This document shows, piece by piece, positions 63,515 to 64,000 of a stretch of 64,000 nt of DNA. Source of the DNA: JARBAU01 sp040414675 (GTDB lineage: Archaea; Thermoproteota; Nitrososphaeria; Nitrososphaerales; Nitrososphaeraceae); NCBI GenBank assembly GCA_040414675.1, contig JBEDUN010000031.1, positions 62,001-126,000 on the forward strand, given 5' to 3'. Both the position numbers and the translations under genes were made by a program. The number at the start of each line of letters is the position of its first letter. Position 1 is the first letter of the stretch. A model generated the notes under the pieces. That model saw nothing but the letters and a program-made list of their open reading frames with translations, did no database searches and was not told the DNA's origin.

Positions 63515-64000
63515 ATGAGTAGACATCTTGAGAGAAACCTGACGTTTTTGAAGATGCGAAATGATGTGCTCATAGATATTGCTACCTTTTTGGCTAGAAG
63601 ATGGTCTGGTAGAAATAAGGTGGTAGTAACATTAAGTCAAGATAAGATTCCGTTGGCAAAACCTGAGAAGAATCAGATCAACCTCCCTTTTCTGGAACAT
63701 TATCCTGGTACAGATTTCCAAAAATACAGACAATGGAGAGTTGCGTTATGGTACGAATCTATGCGAATAGCCAATTCTTCAAAAGTGTTAAGTTATGAGC
63801 ATGCTTACGGATTTATACTCAATACTTTAGAGACCAAAAGAATCGAAATAATTGGTCTAAGATATTGGTACGGGATGCTAAATGAGCTAATATATAACGA
63901 AGCAATGTCGTGGTTAGGTAGACCACTACTAAATTCTATGTATGGACATCAGAAGACAATCGAGGCCTTCTCTCAATATTTTTCCACTGGTTATATTAAG
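63515..64000 (+). CDS. NorD/CobT-like vWA-partner protein (3' truncated by window edge)
   Basis: From ATG 63515 the frame stays open to the end of the window (162 codons). MSRHLERNLTFLKMRNDVLI, WRVALWYESMRIANSSKVLS, HAYGFILNTLETKRIEIIGL and LNELIYNEAMSWLGRPLLNS resemble the helical N-terminal region of NorD/CobT-type proteins, where a statement like N-x-x-E-(D/T)-x-R-(V/I)-E precedes the vWA domain. The vWA part, if present, would lie beyond the edge. Likely the partner of the AAA+ gene at 62708; only 3 bases separate them. Confidence 0.65.
   Translation, partial: MSRHLERNLTFLKMRNDVLIDIATFLARRWSGRNKVVVTLSQDKIPLAKPEKNQINLPFLEHYPGTDFQKYRQWRVALWYESMRIANSSKVLSYEHAYGFILNTLETKRIEIIGLRYWYGMLNELIYNEAMSWLGRPLLNSMYGHQKTIEAFSQYFSTGYIK

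Noticed and set aside
1..64000. CRISPR arrays, rRNA genes, further tRNAs, replication origin
   Set aside because: No regularly spaced direct repeats, no rRNA core motifs, no second T-arm/acceptor combination, and no clustered origin boxes next to an orc1/cdc6 gene were found by eye.

Overview
The window is archaeal and most probably comes from a low-GC ammonia-oxidising type Nitrososphaerota (Thaumarchaeota), of the Nitrososphaerales/Nitrosocosmicus kind. That placement is an inference from gene content, not a database match. The supporting genes are Cbf5 and Nop10 (H/ACA RNP), aIF2-alpha, TFB, aEF-1beta, ribosomal proteins L19e, L32e, S4 and S13, an archaeal CobT, an Sec11-type signal peptidase, Hjc resolvase, RNase Z, Cdc48, UPF0147 and translin. 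Also present are a family of geranylgeranyl-reductase flavoproteins, a cupredoxin, a haem-O synthase, many TTG starts and AT-rich intergenic DNA.

Layout. 1-2.4 kb: 3' part of cbf5, a possible C2H2 zinc-finger protein and an intron-containing tRNA-Ser. 2.4-7.5 kb: a secreted PQQ-type beta-propeller, then the cobT / MBL-fold / NAD(P)HX epimerase operon. 8-9 kb: a dead IS481-like element with long inverted ends. 9-15.4 kb: signal peptidase, an Hjc resolvase without a normal start codon, a YyaL-type thioredoxin-domain protein, Hsp20, and a secreted FxLYD protein coupled by ATGA to a tiny secreted peptide. 16-21.4 kb: cupredoxin, FUN14, L32e-L19e, a DUF6659-like protein, the cobalamin adenosyltransferase and aIF2-alpha-nop10. 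21.6-29 kb: secreted proteins, a flavoprotein, a GltD-like oxidoreductase and a DUF192 protein.

29.4-38 kb is an almost unbroken minus-strand surface-glycan island: methyltransferase, GT2, two GT4 genes, a small membrane protein, a GT-C type membrane glycosyltransferase, a stand-alone asparagine-synthetase domain and another GT4. It is followed by a PEP-mutase/isocitrate-lyase family gene. 39-42.1 kb is accessory DNA: a ribbon-helix-helix gene divergent from a decayed SWIM/IS6-type transposase, and a frameshifted glycine-zipper gene coupled to a membrane protein.

42.3-59.3 kb is mostly housekeeping: PadR regulator, PRPP synthetase behind an unusual hairpin-rich leader, RNase Z, TFB, a GGR-type reductase, Zn-ribbon/aEF-1beta, Cdc48, haem-O synthase, UPF0147, translin, another GGR, glmS divergent from an HTH regulator with an S-layer-like C-terminal domain, and S13-S4. 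59.6-64 kb is a chelatase/MoxR-type operon with two AAA+ genes, each followed by a vWA or vWA-partner-like gene; the last gene runs off the right edge.

The most interesting unexplained items are the tandem AAA+/vWA operon, the triple-hairpin leader of prs, the glycan island with its truncated asparagine synthetase, the C2H2 finger protein, and several small or broken genes that ordinary gene calling would miss.
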